Assembly (NCBI GenBank): GCA_002102225.1
Contig: LQPB01000067.1
Location: 1-37,873, forward strand
Length of the DNA: 37,873 nt
Reading direction: 5' to 3'
Source: Mycobacterium interjectum
GTDB taxonomy: Bacteria > Actinomycetota > Actinomycetes > Mycobacteriales > Mycobacteriaceae
The notes under the pieces are model-generated. The model saw only the letters and a list, made by a program, of their open reading frames with translations, did no database searches and was not told the origin of the DNA. The translations under genes were made by a program, and so were the position numbers. Shown in pieces: positions 25,216 to 33,424 of the stretch; position 1 is the first letter of the stretch; every line of letters begins with the position of its first letter.

Positions 25216-26784
25216 TCAGACCAACCAGGCCGCCGCGTCGGGCGGCAGTTTGCCGTCGACCAACGGCGCGCTGGCCAAAACGAGTTCTCCCGGTGGCAAC
25301 GCCATCGCGCGCCGGCCGGCGTTGAGGGCACACACCAGGCCCCCGCCGCGGCGCCGGAATATCAGCGTGTCGCGCGTGGCCGCCTGCCAATCCAGTCCGT
25401 CACCGGCGAATTCGGTTCGCTCCCTGCGCATTTTCAGCGCCCGCCGAAAGAACGACAGCGTCGAGTCGGGGTCGTCGCGCTGCTTCTCGACGGTCAGCGG
25501 CGCCCAGTCCGCGGGCATCGGCAGCCAGGTGTCGGCACTGGTTGAGAATCCGAACGGCGGCGCCTCACCCGACCACGGAATCGGGACACGGCACTTGTCG
25601 CGGCCGCGTTCGGTATGCCCGGAGCGCTCCCACGTCGGGTCCTGCAAGACCTCGTCGGGCAGATCCAGGACGTCGGGCAGCCCCAATTCCTCGCCGTTGT
25701 AGACGAACACCGCGCCCGGCAGGGCGAGCATCACCATCGCCATGGCCCGCGCCCGGCGCAGCCCGGCCTCGCCGCCGCCGTAGCGGGTGACCTCCCGGCC
25801 CACGTCGTGGTTGGACAGCGTCCATGTGGGGGTGGCGTTCTCGAGGCCGGTGGCGGCCAGCGAGTTGTCGATCGCGTCGTGGATTGCGGTCGCGTCGAAG
25901 TCGATCTTCGTCAGCCGGAAGTTGAAGCCCAGATGCAGCTCGTCGGCCCGCAGATACTCGGCCCAGCGGGCGTTGTCCATAACCCAGACCTCGCCGATGG
26001 TGACCGCCCCGGGGTAGTCGTCGACGATCGCGCGGATGCCGCGGTGGATCTCGTGCACGCTCGGGTGGTTGAAGCGCGGATCGTCATCGCTGTGGCTCAG
26101 CACCTTGACGTCGTCCTTCGCGTCGGGCAGGTCGGACGGCTTGGCCATCCCGTGCGCGACGTCGATGCGGAAGCCGTCCACGCCGCGTTCCAGCCAGAAG
26201 CGCAGCGTCTTCTCGAAGTCGTCGAAGACCTCGGGATGTTCCCAATTCAGGTCCGGTTGCTCGGCGTCGAACAGATGCAGATACCACTGGCCGGGATTGC
26301 CGTCCGGTTCGACGATCCGCGTCCACGCCGGCCCGCCGAAGACCGACGTCCAGTTGTTGGGCGGCAGCTCGCCGAGGGGACCGCGGCCGTCGCGAAAGTA
26401 GTAGCGCTCCCTCGCGTCGGTGCCCGGGCCGGCGGCCAGCGCCGCCTGAAACCAGGGGTGCTGCGAACTGCTGTGGTTGGGCACCACGTCCATGGTGACC
26501 TTGATGCCCCGCCGATGTGCGGCCGCGATCAATCGCTCGATGGCGGCCATCCCGCCGAACACCGGGTCGATGTCGCGCGGGTCCGCCACGTCGTAGCCGT
26601 GGTCGGCCATCGGCGAGACGGTCACGGGGTTGAGCCAGATCGCGTCGACACCCAGGTACGTCAGGTGTTCCAGCCGGGCGGTCAGCCCGTCGAGGTCGCC
26701 GATCCCGTCACCGTCGCTGTCGGCGAACGACCGCGGATAGACCTGGTAGAAGACCGCGCTTGACCACCACGGCTCGTGGCTCAT
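25216..26784 (-). CDS. aglA: Alpha-glucosidase AglA (GH13 family)
   Basis: 522 residues from ATG 26784, which has GGAG upstream; an in-frame TTG at 26805 is less likely. It is a GH13 enzyme of the oligo-1,6-glucosidase/alpha-glucosidase type: VFYQVYPRSFADSDGDGIGD at the start, MDVVPNHSS (98-106), DGFRIDVAHG with nucleophile Asp208, TIGEVWV with acid/base Glu265 and LSNHDVGR with Asp327. It would release glucose from the non-reducing end of alpha-glucosides in the cytosol; there is no signal peptide. It lies 21 bp after glbO in the same direction, the order found in M. tuberculosis (Rv2470-Rv2471), so the two are probably co-transcribed. The reason for pairing a haemoglobin with a glucosidase is not known. 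Confidence 0.95.
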   Translation of the reverse strand: MSHEPWWSSAVFYQVYPRSFADSDGDGIGDLDGLTARLEHLTYLGVDAIWLNPVTVSPMADHGYDVADPRDIDPVFGGMAAIERLIAAAHRRGIKVTMDVVPNHSSSQHPWFQAALAAGPGTDARERYYFRDGRGPLGELPPNNWTSVFGGPAWTRIVEPDGNPGQWYLHLFDAEQPDLNWEHPEVFDDFEKTLRFWLERGVDGFRIDVAHGMAKPSDLPDAKDDVKVLSHSDDDPRFNHPSVHEIHRGIRAIVDDYPGAVTIGEVWVMDNARWAEYLRADELHLGFNFRLTKIDFDATAIHDAIDNSLAATGLENATPTWTLSNHDVGREVTRYGGGEAGLRRARAMAMVMLALPGAVFVYNGEELGLPDVLDLPDEVLQDPTWERSGHTERGRDKCRVPIPWSGEAPPFGFSTSADTWLPMPADWAPLTVEKQRDDPDSTLSFFRRALKMRRERTEFAGDGLDWQAATRDTLIFRRRGGGLVCALNAGRRAMALPPGELVLASAPLVDGKLPPDAAAWLV

Positions 26785-26805
26785 ACTGCTCCGTTCGGTT
26801 AGCAA

Positions 26806-27195
26806 TCAGAAGGATGAATTGACCAGTGAATGGGCGGCCATCTCCAGGTAGTCGAGCAACTCGCGCCGATGCTCGTCGTCCAGGGTCTGCGAATCGATGG
26901 AAGCGACCGCGGTGTGCATGCACCGCAGCCAGGCGTCGCGCTCGATGGGGGTGATCCGGAACGGGGCGTGCCGCATCCGCAGCCGCGGATGACCGCGCCG
27001 GTCGGAGTAGGTGCGCGGGCCTCCCCAGTACTGCTCGAGGAACATCCGCAGCCGCTCCTCGGCGCCCGCCAGATCATCCGCGGGATACAGCTGACTGAGA
27101 ATCTCGTCCTCCGGCACCTGCGCGTAAAACCGCGACACGATCGCATTGAAGGTTTCGGCACCGCCGACAGCGTCGTAAAAGCTCACCTGGTCCAT
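26806..27195 (-). CDS. glbO: Group II truncated haemoglobin trHbO
   Basis: 129 residues, one longer than M. tuberculosis GlbO (Rv2470), and nearly identical in its conserved segments. It binds haem and O2 with high affinity. The key residues are all present: Tyr24 (B10) in SRFYAQ, Tyr37 (CD1) in SQLYP, proximal His76 (F8) in RLRMRHAPF and Trp89 (G8) in RDAWLRCM, the distal Trp that marks group II. In the mycobacterial protein these residues form a tight hydrogen-bond net around bound O2. Proposed roles are O2 handling at the membrane and peroxide or NO chemistry. ATG 27195 has GGAGGG just upstream, rather close. aglA follows by 21 bp. Confidence 0.96.
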   Translation of the reverse strand: MDQVSFYDAVGGAETFNAIVSRFYAQVPEDEILSQLYPADDLAGAEERLRMFLEQYWGGPRTYSDRRGHPRLRMRHAPFRITPIERDAWLRCMHTAVASIDSQTLDDEHRRELLDYLEMAAHSLVNSSF

Positions 27196-27328
27196 CGCCC
27201 TCCATTGTGGTGCATCGCCCGGCGGGCAACGTCGGGCCTTCCCTGCTGTTCACCGGAATGACACGGCGCGCACCAGCAATAAGGGTGCGTTTGGCGGCGA
27301 ATCATGGTGGACTATCCGCGGAGGATCT

Positions 27329-27976
27329 ATGGCGCATGGCAAGAGACGCCGCAGCCACCGCAATTCCGGTGCCGCGGCAGGGTTGACCGGGCCCCCAACC
27401 GCGTCGTGCCTGCATAGCGTCGAAACCCATCCGCCCACCCGCCACGAGAACGCCTCGATCTGGAGCCGGCGGCGGGTGCTGCTGCTCAATTCCACCTACG
27501 AGCCGCTGACCGCGCTGCCCATGCGGCGGGCCATCGTCATGGTGATCTGCGGCAAGGCCGACGTGGTGCACGACGACCCGGCGGGGCCGGTCATCCACTC
27601 CGCGACCAGGTCGATCGTGGTGCCCTCGGTGATCCAGCTGCGGTCCTATGTGCGGGTTCCGTACCGGGCCCGGGTGCCGATGACCCGCGCCGCCCTCATG
27701 CACCGCGACCGCTTCTGCTGCGCCTACTGCGGGGCCAAGGCCGACACCGTCGACCACGTGGTGCCCCGCAGCCGCGGCGGCGACCACTCCTGGGAAAACT
27801 GCGTCGCGTGCTGTTCGACCTGCAACCACCGCAAGGGCGACAAGCTGCTCGCCGAGCTGGGCTGGGCCCTGCGCCGGGCGCCCCTGCCGCCGACGGGGCA
27901 GCACTGGCGACTGCTGTCGACGGTCAAGGAACTGGACCCGGCGTGGGCCCGATACCTCGGCGAAGGCGCGGCCTGA
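27329..27976 (+). CDS. HNH endonuclease-fold protein (Rv2469c-type)
   Basis: 215 residues. ATG 27329 has GGAGG at the right distance. The N-terminal 45 residues are basic and low in conservation. RRVLLLNSTYEPLTALPMRRA is a conserved lead segment of these HNH proteins. The nuclease core is CAYCG (Cys131, Cys134), VDHVVPRSRGG with the general-base His143, WENCVACC with Asn157, then CSTCNHRKGD (Cys162, Cys165). The four Cys should bind a structural zinc. DNA or RNA substrate and purpose are unknown. It is a conserved core gene in mycobacteria, not linked here to a mobile element or restriction system, so a housekeeping repair or RNA-related role is more likely than defence. Confidence 0.9.
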   Translation: MAHGKRRRSHRNSGAAAGLTGPPTASCLHSVETHPPTRHENASIWSRRRVLLLNSTYEPLTALPMRRAIVMVICGKADVVHDDPAGPVIHSATRSIVVPSVIQLRSYVRVPYRARVPMTRAALMHRDRFCCAYCGAKADTVDHVVPRSRGGDHSWENCVACCSTCNHRKGDKLLAELGWALRRAPLPPTGQHWRLLSTVKELDPAWARYLGEGAA

Positions 27977-28018
27977 CCAATCCCGTGTCCGAGTGTGCGG
28001 GTAGCTCACCCGGTGGGA

Positions 28019-28024
28019 TACGGT
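28019..28024 (+). promoter_or_regulatory. -10 box (TACGGT) for leaderless ctaJ transcript
   Basis: TACGGT fits TANNNT and lies 7 nt before GTG 28032, with no ribosome binding site between. A transcript would begin at the GTG itself. Confidence 0.5.
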
Positions 28025-28031
28025 TTGCGTC

Positions 28032-28268
28032 GTGAGCCTTGGAGAGATTCACCTGTACTTCATCGGAATCCCGCTGGCGCTGGTTGCCGTGCTGTCCCTG
28101 CTGATCTGGCGGCGCAAGGGACCCCACCCGGCGACCTACACGATGTCGGAGAAGTGGACCCACCCGCCGATCCTGTGGGCCGCGACCGACGAGGACGTCG
28201 GCGGCGCGCACGGCGGACACGGTGCGGCGGAGTTCTCGGTTGGAGGTGGCGCCAGTGGCACGTGGTGA
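28032..28268 (+). CDS. ctaJ: aa3-type cytochrome oxidase small subunit CtaJ (probable)
   Basis: 78 residues with one membrane helix near the N-terminus (LYFIGIPLALVAVLSLLIW) followed by a positive stop (RRKGPH) and a soluble tail with a His/Gly-rich end (GGAHGGHGAAEF). Size, single helix, TYTMSEKWTHPPILW segment and position between the HNH gene and the DUF5130/pepN genes fit the small oxidase subunit CtaJ, described in the mycobacterial III2IV2 respiratory supercomplex. The call rests partly on recall of its gene neighbourhood in M. smegmatis, so it is probable rather than certain. GTG 28032 has a -10 box at leaderless distance. It overlaps the next gene by 14 bp. Confidence 0.72.
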   Translation: MSLGEIHLYFIGIPLALVAVLSLLIWRRKGPHPATYTMSEKWTHPPILWAATDEDVGGAHGGHGAAEFSVGGGASGTW

Positions 28269-28722
28269 GGTCGCGACGATCGAGCCCAGCGGGCTGCCCA
28301 AGGGGTCGGTGATCACCACCAGCGGACGGGTCTCGGGCGTGACCGAGCCCGGCGAGCTGTCGGTGCACTACCCGTTCCCGACCAAGGACCTGGTCGCCAT
28401 CGACGACGCGCTGAAGTACGGCTCCCGGGCGTCGCGGGCGCGGTTCGCCATCTACCTGGGTGACTTGGGTAGCGACCCCGCCGCGCGGGCCCGCGAAATC
28501 CTGGCCCAGGTGCCGACTCCCGACAACGCGGTGTTGCTCGCGGTTTCGCCCGACCAGGGCGCCATCGAGGTGGTCTACGGCTCGGCGGTGAGGGGCCGCG
28601 GCGCCGAGTCGGCCGCCCCGCTCGGCGTGGCCGCCGCCTCCTCGGCCTTCGAGCAGGGGAACCTGGTCGACGGGTTGGTCAGCGCGATCCGCGTGCTCAG
28701 CGCCGGGATCTCGCCGGCCTAA
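28255..28722 (+). CDS. DUF5130 protein (Rv2468c-type)
   Basis: 155 residues from GTG 28255, which has GGAGG 8 nt upstream. GTG 28222 in the same frame would give 166 residues, closer to the M. tuberculosis annotation (167), but lacks such a site. The fold looks like the TPM/DUF5130 group: an N-terminal beta-strand lead (GSVITTSGRVSGVTEPGE), FPTKDLVAIDDALKYGSRASRARFAIYLGD, VLLAVSPDQGAIEVVYG and a C-terminal helix (AFEQGNLVDGLVSAI). No signal peptide. It overlaps ctaJ by 14 bp, so the two are translationally coupled, and a role near the oxidase is possible. Biochemical function is unknown. It converges with pepN across a long imperfect hairpin. Confidence 0.8.
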   Translation: MARGEVATIEPSGLPKGSVITTSGRVSGVTEPGELSVHYPFPTKDLVAIDDALKYGSRASRARFAIYLGDLGSDPAARAREILAQVPTPDNAVLLAVSPDQGAIEVVYGSAVRGRGAESAAPLGVAAASSAFEQGNLVDGLVSAIRVLSAGISPA

Positions 28723-28739
28723 ATCGGGCGCCCGGAACT

Positions 28740-28801
28740 CGCGAGCGTGCGCAGAACGCCGGGCTTTACGGCGTGTCGTCGTGCAGACACGCGCGCTCGC
28801 G
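28740..28801. terminator. Bidirectional hairpin between convergent genes
   Basis: CGCGAGCGTGCG (28740-28751) pairs with CGCGCGCTCGCG (28790-28801) with one G-T wobble, enclosing a second stem ACGCC/GGCGT. It lies between the stops of the DUF5130 gene (28722) and pepN (28811), so it can terminate both. Similar GAGCGTGCG elements recur in mycobacterial intergenic regions, so it may also be a dispersed repeat. Confidence 0.6.
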
Positions 28802-28810
28802 GGGGTCGGG

Positions 28811-31393
28811 TCAGCCGGCGTCGAAGTTCCGGGCTTTCAGCGACCGCTTGATCCCGGCCTGGCCTTCCAGCACCAGGCGCCGCAGGGCCGGCGGAATGTC
28901 GGGGTCGCCGAGGAACTCGTCGGCCGCCGCGATGGCCGCCTCGCTGATGTCCCAGTGGGGGTACAGGCCGATCACCACCGTCTGGGCGACCTCGCTGGAT
29001 CGCCGCGCCCAGACTCCGGCGATCGCGTCGAAGTAGCGCGCGGTGAACGGCTCGAGCAGCTCGTGCTGCCCGGGCTGCGCGATGCCGGCGATCACCGAGC
29101 GTGCCGTGATGTTGGGCAGGGTGTCGTCCTCGACCACCGTGGTCCAGGCCTCCTCCTTGACCCGCAGCTGCGGCCGGGCCGCCGCGGCCTGGGCGGCGTG
29201 GCGCTTCCCGGCCGCGGTCGGGTCGCGCTGCAGCTCGGCGTCGATGAACGGTGTCGCGGGCCCGTCGGCGTCGATCTCGCCGGCGGCGGCCAGCGCGGTC
29301 ACCAGCCGCCAGCGCAGGTCGGTGTCGATTTCCAGGCCGGCGAACCCGAGGTCGGCCGGGTCGTGGTCGAGCAGGTCGGCCAGCACCACGACGTGCCGCG
29401 TCGACAGCACCGACGTGCACAGCGTGTTGACGAACGCGAGCTGGTGGTCCGATCCGGGCTGCGCCGCGCGCGCCAGTTCCAGCAGCCGGTCGGCGAACTG
29501 CGGCCAGCCGTGCTCCCGCGCCCACCCCGGCTCGGCGTAGGACGCCAGCGCCGTCTGGGCTTGTAGCAGCAGCCGCTGCGCCACCCCCACCTCGGTTTCG
29601 GCCTGCACCCCGCCGGCGACCAGTGCCACGAAGTCTCGGGCGCGCAGTTCGGCCTCGCGGGTCATCTCCCACGCCGCCGACCACACCAGCGAGCGGGGCA
29701 GCGGCTCGGAGATGTCGGCGATGCGCTCCAGCGCGGTCTGCAGCGACTGGGCGTCCAGCCGCAGCGAGCAATAGGTCAGGTCGTCGTCGTTGACCAGGAT
29801 CAGTTTGCCGCGTGAAACCCCCACCAGCGCAGCAACTTCCGTCTGCGGGCCCGCGACGTCGAGCTCCTCGCGGTGCACCCGCACCAGCTTGCCGGCGCCG
29901 CTGGCATCACTGTCGTCGTAGATGCCGACGGCCAGCCGGTGCACCCGCGTCTCACCCGCACCGGGTTCGGCGCCGCTCTGGGTCACCGCGAAGCGGGTGA
30001 ACCTGCCGGCGGAGTCGACGTCGAAGTCGGGCCGCAGCGTGTTCAGGCCGGTGGTCTTGAGCCACTGCCGCCCCCAGTCGGACAGGTCCCGGCCGGATGC
30101 CTGCTCCAGCGCGGCGATGAGATCGTCGAAGGTGGCGTTGCCGTAGGCGTGCGTGCGGAAATAATCGCGCAGCCCGGCCAGGAAGTGCTCCAGGCCGACA
30201 TAGGCGACCAGCTGCTTGAGCACCGAGGCGCCCTTGGCGTAGGTGATTCCGTCGAAGTTCACCTCGACGGCTGCCAAATCGGGGATCTCGGCGGCGATCG
30301 GGTGCGTCGACGGCAGTTGGTCCTGGCGGTACGCCCACGACTTCTCGACGGTGGCGAACGTCGTCCAGGCCTCGGTGAATTCGGTTGCCTCGCTTTGGCA
30401 CAACACCGACGCGAAGGTCGCGAACGACTCGTTGAGCCACAGGTCGTCCCACCACGTCATGGTCACCAGGTCGCCGAACCACATGTGCGCCATCTCGTGC
30501 AGCACCGTCTCGGCGCGCCGCTCGTAGGAGGCGCGGGTGACCTTGCTGCGAAAGACGTAGTCCTCGAGGAAGGTCACCGCCCCGGCGTTCTCCATGGCTC
30601 CGGCGTTGAACTCCGGGACGAACAGCTGGTCGTATTTGCCGAACGCGTACGGCAGGCCAAAGTTCTTGTGGTAGAAGCCAAATCCTTGCTTGGTTTGGGT
30701 GAACAACCGCTCGGCGTCCATGTACTCCGCCAGCGAGGCGCGGCAGTAGATGCCCAGCGGGATTTCGCCGTGCTCGTCGGTGTAGGAGTCTTTCCACTCG
30801 GCGTACGGGCCGGCGATCAGGGCCACCAGGTAGGTGCTCATCCGCGGCGTGGTGGCAAACGTGTGCACCCCGTCGCGCACCGACTCGGGGGCGCCGTTGG
30901 AAATCACCTTCCAGTGCTTGGGGGCGACGACCCGCACGTCGAACGTCGCCTTGAGATCGGGTTGGTCGAAGCAGGCGAACATGCGCTTGGCGTCGGCGGT
31001 TTCGAATTGCGAATACAGATAGGTCTCGTCGTCCACCGGGTCGACGAAGCGGTGCAGTCCCTCGCCGGTGTTGGAGTAGCGGCAGTCGGCGTCGACGACG
31101 AGGGTGTTGCGCTCCTCGAGCCCGGGCAGCGGGATGCCGGTCGATTCGTCGTAGCCGGACACGTCGAGTTCGCGGCCGTTGAGGGTGGCGCTGCGCACCG
31201 TGTCGGCGGCGAGGTCGATGTACGTGTCGGCGCCGGGCAGCGCGTCGAACACGACGCTCGTGGTGGACCGGAAGGTACGGTCGCCGGGCGCGCCCTTGCC
31301 GTCGGTGACGTCGAGGCTGATCTGGTAACTGCCGACGGTGATCAGGGCGGCGCGTTCGGCGGCCTGGTCGCGGGTGAGGTTAGGAAGGACCAC
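28811..31393 (-). CDS. pepN: Aminopeptidase N (M1 zinc metallopeptidase)
   Basis: 860 residues (M. tuberculosis Rv2467: 861). It removes N-terminal residues from peptides in the cytosol, probably finishing products of the Clp protease and proteasome. M1 motifs: GAMENAG (265-271) for substrate binding and HEMAH-x18-E with zinc ligands His299, His303 and Glu322 and catalytic Glu300. The N-terminal beta domain (1-200) and the C-terminal helical ERAP1-like domain (from about 530) are complete. GTG 31393 begins VLPNLTRDQA, the expected start. On the minus strand TAAGTT ends 6 nt before this GTG, so the mRNA is probably leaderless. It is divergent from the Rv2466c homologue, with 92 bp between starts. 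Confidence 0.97.
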   Translation of the reverse strand: MVLPNLTRDQAAERAALITVGSYQISLDVTDGKGAPGDRTFRSTTSVVFDALPGADTYIDLAADTVRSATLNGRELDVSGYDESTGIPLPGLEERNTLVVDADCRYSNTGEGLHRFVDPVDDETYLYSQFETADAKRMFACFDQPDLKATFDVRVVAPKHWKVISNGAPESVRDGVHTFATTPRMSTYLVALIAGPYAEWKDSYTDEHGEIPLGIYCRASLAEYMDAERLFTQTKQGFGFYHKNFGLPYAFGKYDQLFVPEFNAGAMENAGAVTFLEDYVFRSKVTRASYERRAETVLHEMAHMWFGDLVTMTWWDDLWLNESFATFASVLCQSEATEFTEAWTTFATVEKSWAYRQDQLPSTHPIAAEIPDLAAVEVNFDGITYAKGASVLKQLVAYVGLEHFLAGLRDYFRTHAYGNATFDDLIAALEQASGRDLSDWGRQWLKTTGLNTLRPDFDVDSAGRFTRFAVTQSGAEPGAGETRVHRLAVGIYDDSDASGAGKLVRVHREELDVAGPQTEVAALVGVSRGKLILVNDDDLTYCSLRLDAQSLQTALERIADISEPLPRSLVWSAAWEMTREAELRARDFVALVAGGVQAETEVGVAQRLLLQAQTALASYAEPGWAREHGWPQFADRLLELARAAQPGSDHQLAFVNTLCTSVLSTRHVVVLADLLDHDPADLGFAGLEIDTDLRWRLVTALAAAGEIDADGPATPFIDAELQRDPTAAGKRHAAQAAAARPQLRVKEEAWTTVVEDDTLPNITARSVIAGIAQPGQHELLEPFTARYFDAIAGVWARRSSEVAQTVVIGLYPHWDISEAAIAAADEFLGDPDIPPALRRLVLEGQAGIKRSLKARNFDAG

Positions 31394-31399
31394 GCGTCC

Positions 31400-31405
31400 A
31401 ACTTA
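31400..31405 (-). promoter_or_regulatory. -10 box (TAAGTT) for leaderless pepN transcript
   Basis: On the minus strand TAAGTT fits TANNNT and is followed by 6 nt and the GTG start of pepN. No ribosome binding site is present. Confidence 0.5.
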
Positions 31406-31440
31406 CGTGCCGGGCAGGCCGGGAACACCCGCGAGCGGCC

Positions 31441-31446
31441 TACGGT
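31441..31446 (+). promoter_or_regulatory. -10 box (TACGGT) upstream of the Rv2466c homologue
   Basis: TACGGT fits TANNNT. The predicted start near 31453 gives a leader of about 33 nt carrying AAAGGA, 7 nt before ATG 31486. Confidence 0.5.
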
Positions 31447-31485
31447 TGTGCTTGAAGGTGTCTTGACCGACGAAAGGACTGCGCT

Positions 31486-32097
31486 ATGCCCGAGAAGAAC
31501 CGAGCCGACTTCTGGTTCGATCCGCTGTGCCCGTGGTGCTGGATCACGTCGCGGTGGATCCTCGAGGTCGAGAAGGTGCGCGACATCGAGGTGCACTTCC
31601 ACGTCATGAGCCTGGCGATCCTCAACGAGAACCGCGAAGGCTTGAACGACAAGTACCGCGAAATGATGAAGCACGCGTGGGGGCCGGTGCGGGTGGCCAT
31701 CGCCGCCGAACAGGCCCACGGCGCCAAGGTGCTGGACCCCCTGTACACCGCCATGGGCACCCGGATTCACAACGAGGACAACAAGAACCTCGACGAGGTC
31801 ATCAAGCTGTCGCTGGCCGACGCCGGCCTGCCCGCGGAGCTCGCCGAGGCCGCGCACAGCGAGGCTTACGACGACGCCCTGCGCAAGAGCCACCACGCCG
31901 GGATGGACGCCGTCGGCGACGACGTCGGCACGCCGACCATCCACGTCAACGGCGTCGCGTTCTTCGGGCCGGTGCTGTCGAAGATCCCGCGCGGCGAGGA
32001 AGCCGGCAAGCTGTGGGACGCGTCGGTGACCTTCGCGTCCTACCCACACTTCTTCGAACTCAAGCGGACCCGCACCGAGAAGCCCGAGTTCGACTAG
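31486..32097 (+). CDS. DsbA-fold mycothiol-dependent oxidoreductase (Rv2466c/mycoredoxin-2 type)
   Basis: 203 residues. ATG 31486 has AAAGGA 7 nt upstream. The thioredoxin strand is followed at once by FDPLCPWCWITSRW, with the redox pair Cys15/Cys18. A helical insertion (about 45-140) and the cis-Pro segment VGTPTIHVNG complete a DsbA-like fold without signal peptide, so it acts in the cytosol. Its M. tuberculosis orthologue Rv2466c uses mycothiol and mycoredoxin chemistry, is induced by oxidative stress and activates the thienopyrimidine TP053 by nitro reduction. All catalytic residues are present. It is divergent from pepN and followed by rpiB after 38 bp. Confidence 0.93.
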   Translation: MPEKNRADFWFDPLCPWCWITSRWILEVEKVRDIEVHFHVMSLAILNENREGLNDKYREMMKHAWGPVRVAIAAEQAHGAKVLDPLYTAMGTRIHNEDNKNLDEVIKLSLADAGLPAELAEAAHSEAYDDALRKSHHAGMDAVGDDVGTPTIHVNGVAFFGPVLSKIPRGEEAGKLWDASVTFASYPHFFELKRTRTEKPEFD

Positions 32098-32135
32098 ATC
32101 GCTGGGCGGCGACCCGCTGTGTAAGGATGGCGGGC

Positions 32136-32615
32136 ATGCGCGTCTACCTCGGCTCTGACCACGCCGGATTCGAGCTCAAGCAGCACATCATCGCCCACCT
32201 CAAGGAAGCCGGCCACGAGCCGATCGATTGCGGCGCCTTCACCTACGACGCCGAGGACGACTACCCGGCGTTCTGCATCGCCGCCGCGACGCGCACCGTC
32301 GCCGACCCTGACAGCCTGGGCATCGTGCTGGGCGGATCGGGCAACGGCGAGCAGATCGCGGCCAACAAGGTGCCGGGCGCCCGCTGCGCGCTGGGGTGGA
32401 GCGTCGAGACCGCGACGCTCGCCCGCCAACACAACAACGCGCAGCTGATCGGCATCGGCGGCCGCATGCACACCGTGGCCGAGGCGCTGGCGATCGTCGA
32501 CGCCTTCCTCAGCGCCCAGTGGTCGAAAGCCGAACGCCACCAACGCCGCATCGACATCCTCGCCGAGTACGAACGCACCCACCAGGCGCCGCCGGTGCCC
32601 GGCGCGCAGGGCTGA
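32136..32615 (+). CDS. rpiB: Ribose-5-phosphate isomerase B
   Basis: 159 residues from ATG 32136 (AAGGA 8 nt upstream); ATG 32127 would give 162, the M. tuberculosis length, but has no correctly spaced site. It interconverts ribose-5-phosphate and ribulose-5-phosphate. Motifs are YLGSDHAGFELKQ at the start, GIVLGGSGNGEQIAANK with the base Glu72 (Glu75 in M. tuberculosis numbering, which replaces the Cys of E. coli RpiB), and QHNNAQLIGIGGRMH. The mycobacterial type has this Glu, and so does this copy. It is followed by nei with 2 bp between stop and start, so both are in one operon. Confidence 0.95.
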   Translation: MRVYLGSDHAGFELKQHIIAHLKEAGHEPIDCGAFTYDAEDDYPAFCIAAATRTVADPDSLGIVLGGSGNGEQIAANKVPGARCALGWSVETATLARQHNNAQLIGIGGRMHTVAEALAIVDAFLSAQWSKAERHQRRIDILAEYERTHQAPPVPGAQG

Positions 32616-32617
32616 GC

Positions 32618-33424
32618 GTGCCCGAGGGGCACACCCTGCACCGGCTGGCCCGGCTGCATCAGCGCCGATACGGCGGAACGCCGGTCACGGTGTCCAGCCC
32701 GCAGGGCCGGTTCGCCCCGCAGGCGGCCGCGGTGGACGGCCGGGTGCTGCGCCGTACCAGCGCGTGGGGCAAGCACCTGTTTCATCACTATGACGGCGGT
32801 CCGATCGTGCACGTGCATCTGGGCCTCTACGGCGCGTTCACCGAGTGGGAGCGTCCCGACGGCGCGCCGCTGCCCGAGCCGGTCGGTCAGGTGCGGATGC
32901 GGATGGTCGGCGCCGACTACGGCACCGACCTGCGCGGCCCGACGGTGTGCGAAGTCATCGACGAGGGCCAGGTCAGTGACGTGGTGGCCAGGCTCGGCCC
33001 CGACCCGCTGCGCAGCGACGCCGACCCGTCATGGGCATGGGCGCGAATCACGAAGTCGCGCAGGCCCATTGGGGCGCTGTTGATGGACCAGACCGTCATC
33101 GCCGGCGTGGGCAACGTCTACCGCAACGAGTTGCTGTTTCGCCACCGCATCGATCCGTTCCGGCCGGGCCGGGGGATCGGGGAGGCGGAATTCGACGCGG
33201 CGTGGACCGATCTGGTCGCGTTGATGAAGGTCGGCCTGCGCCGCGGCAAGATCGTCGTGGTGCTGCCCGAACACGACCACGGACCGCCGTCATACCGGCC
33301 CGGCAGGCCGCGCACCTACGTGTACCGGCGCGCGGGTGACGCGTGCCGCGTGTGCGGGGGCCCGATTCGCACGGAGGTGTTGGAGGGCCGAAACGTGTTC
33401 TGGTGCCCGGTCTGCCAGAAGTGA
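32618..33424 (+). CDS. nei: Fpg/Nei-family DNA glycosylase (Nei1, Rv2464c-type)
   Basis: 268 residues from GTG 32618, the exact length of Rv2464c. It removes oxidised bases and cuts the abasic site. The start gives (M)PEGHTLHRLAR, placing the nucleophile Pro2 and catalytic Glu3 at the processed N-terminus; this requirement decides the start against longer open frames upstream. Later motifs: SAWGKHLFHH with the conserved Lys, the helix-two-turn-helix ALLMDQTVIAGVGNVYRNE, and the zinc finger CRVCGGP and CPVCQK at the C-terminus. It is directly after rpiB. Its stop ends just before the lipP stop on the other strand (33425). Confidence 0.95.
   Translation: MPEGHTLHRLARLHQRRYGGTPVTVSSPQGRFAPQAAAVDGRVLRRTSAWGKHLFHHYDGGPIVHVHLGLYGAFTEWERPDGAPLPEPVGQVRMRMVGADYGTDLRGPTVCEVIDEGQVSDVVARLGPDPLRSDADPSWAWARITKSRRPIGALLMDQTVIAGVGNVYRNELLFRHRIDPFRPGRGIGEAEFDAAWTDLVALMKVGLRRGKIVVVLPEHDHGPPSYRPGRPRTYVYRRAGDACRVCGGPIRTEVLEGRNVFWCPVCQK

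Noticed and set aside
29873..31609. 578-codon open frame on the plus strand opposite pepN
   Set aside because: Antisense shadow of pepN, with no domain and no start signal.
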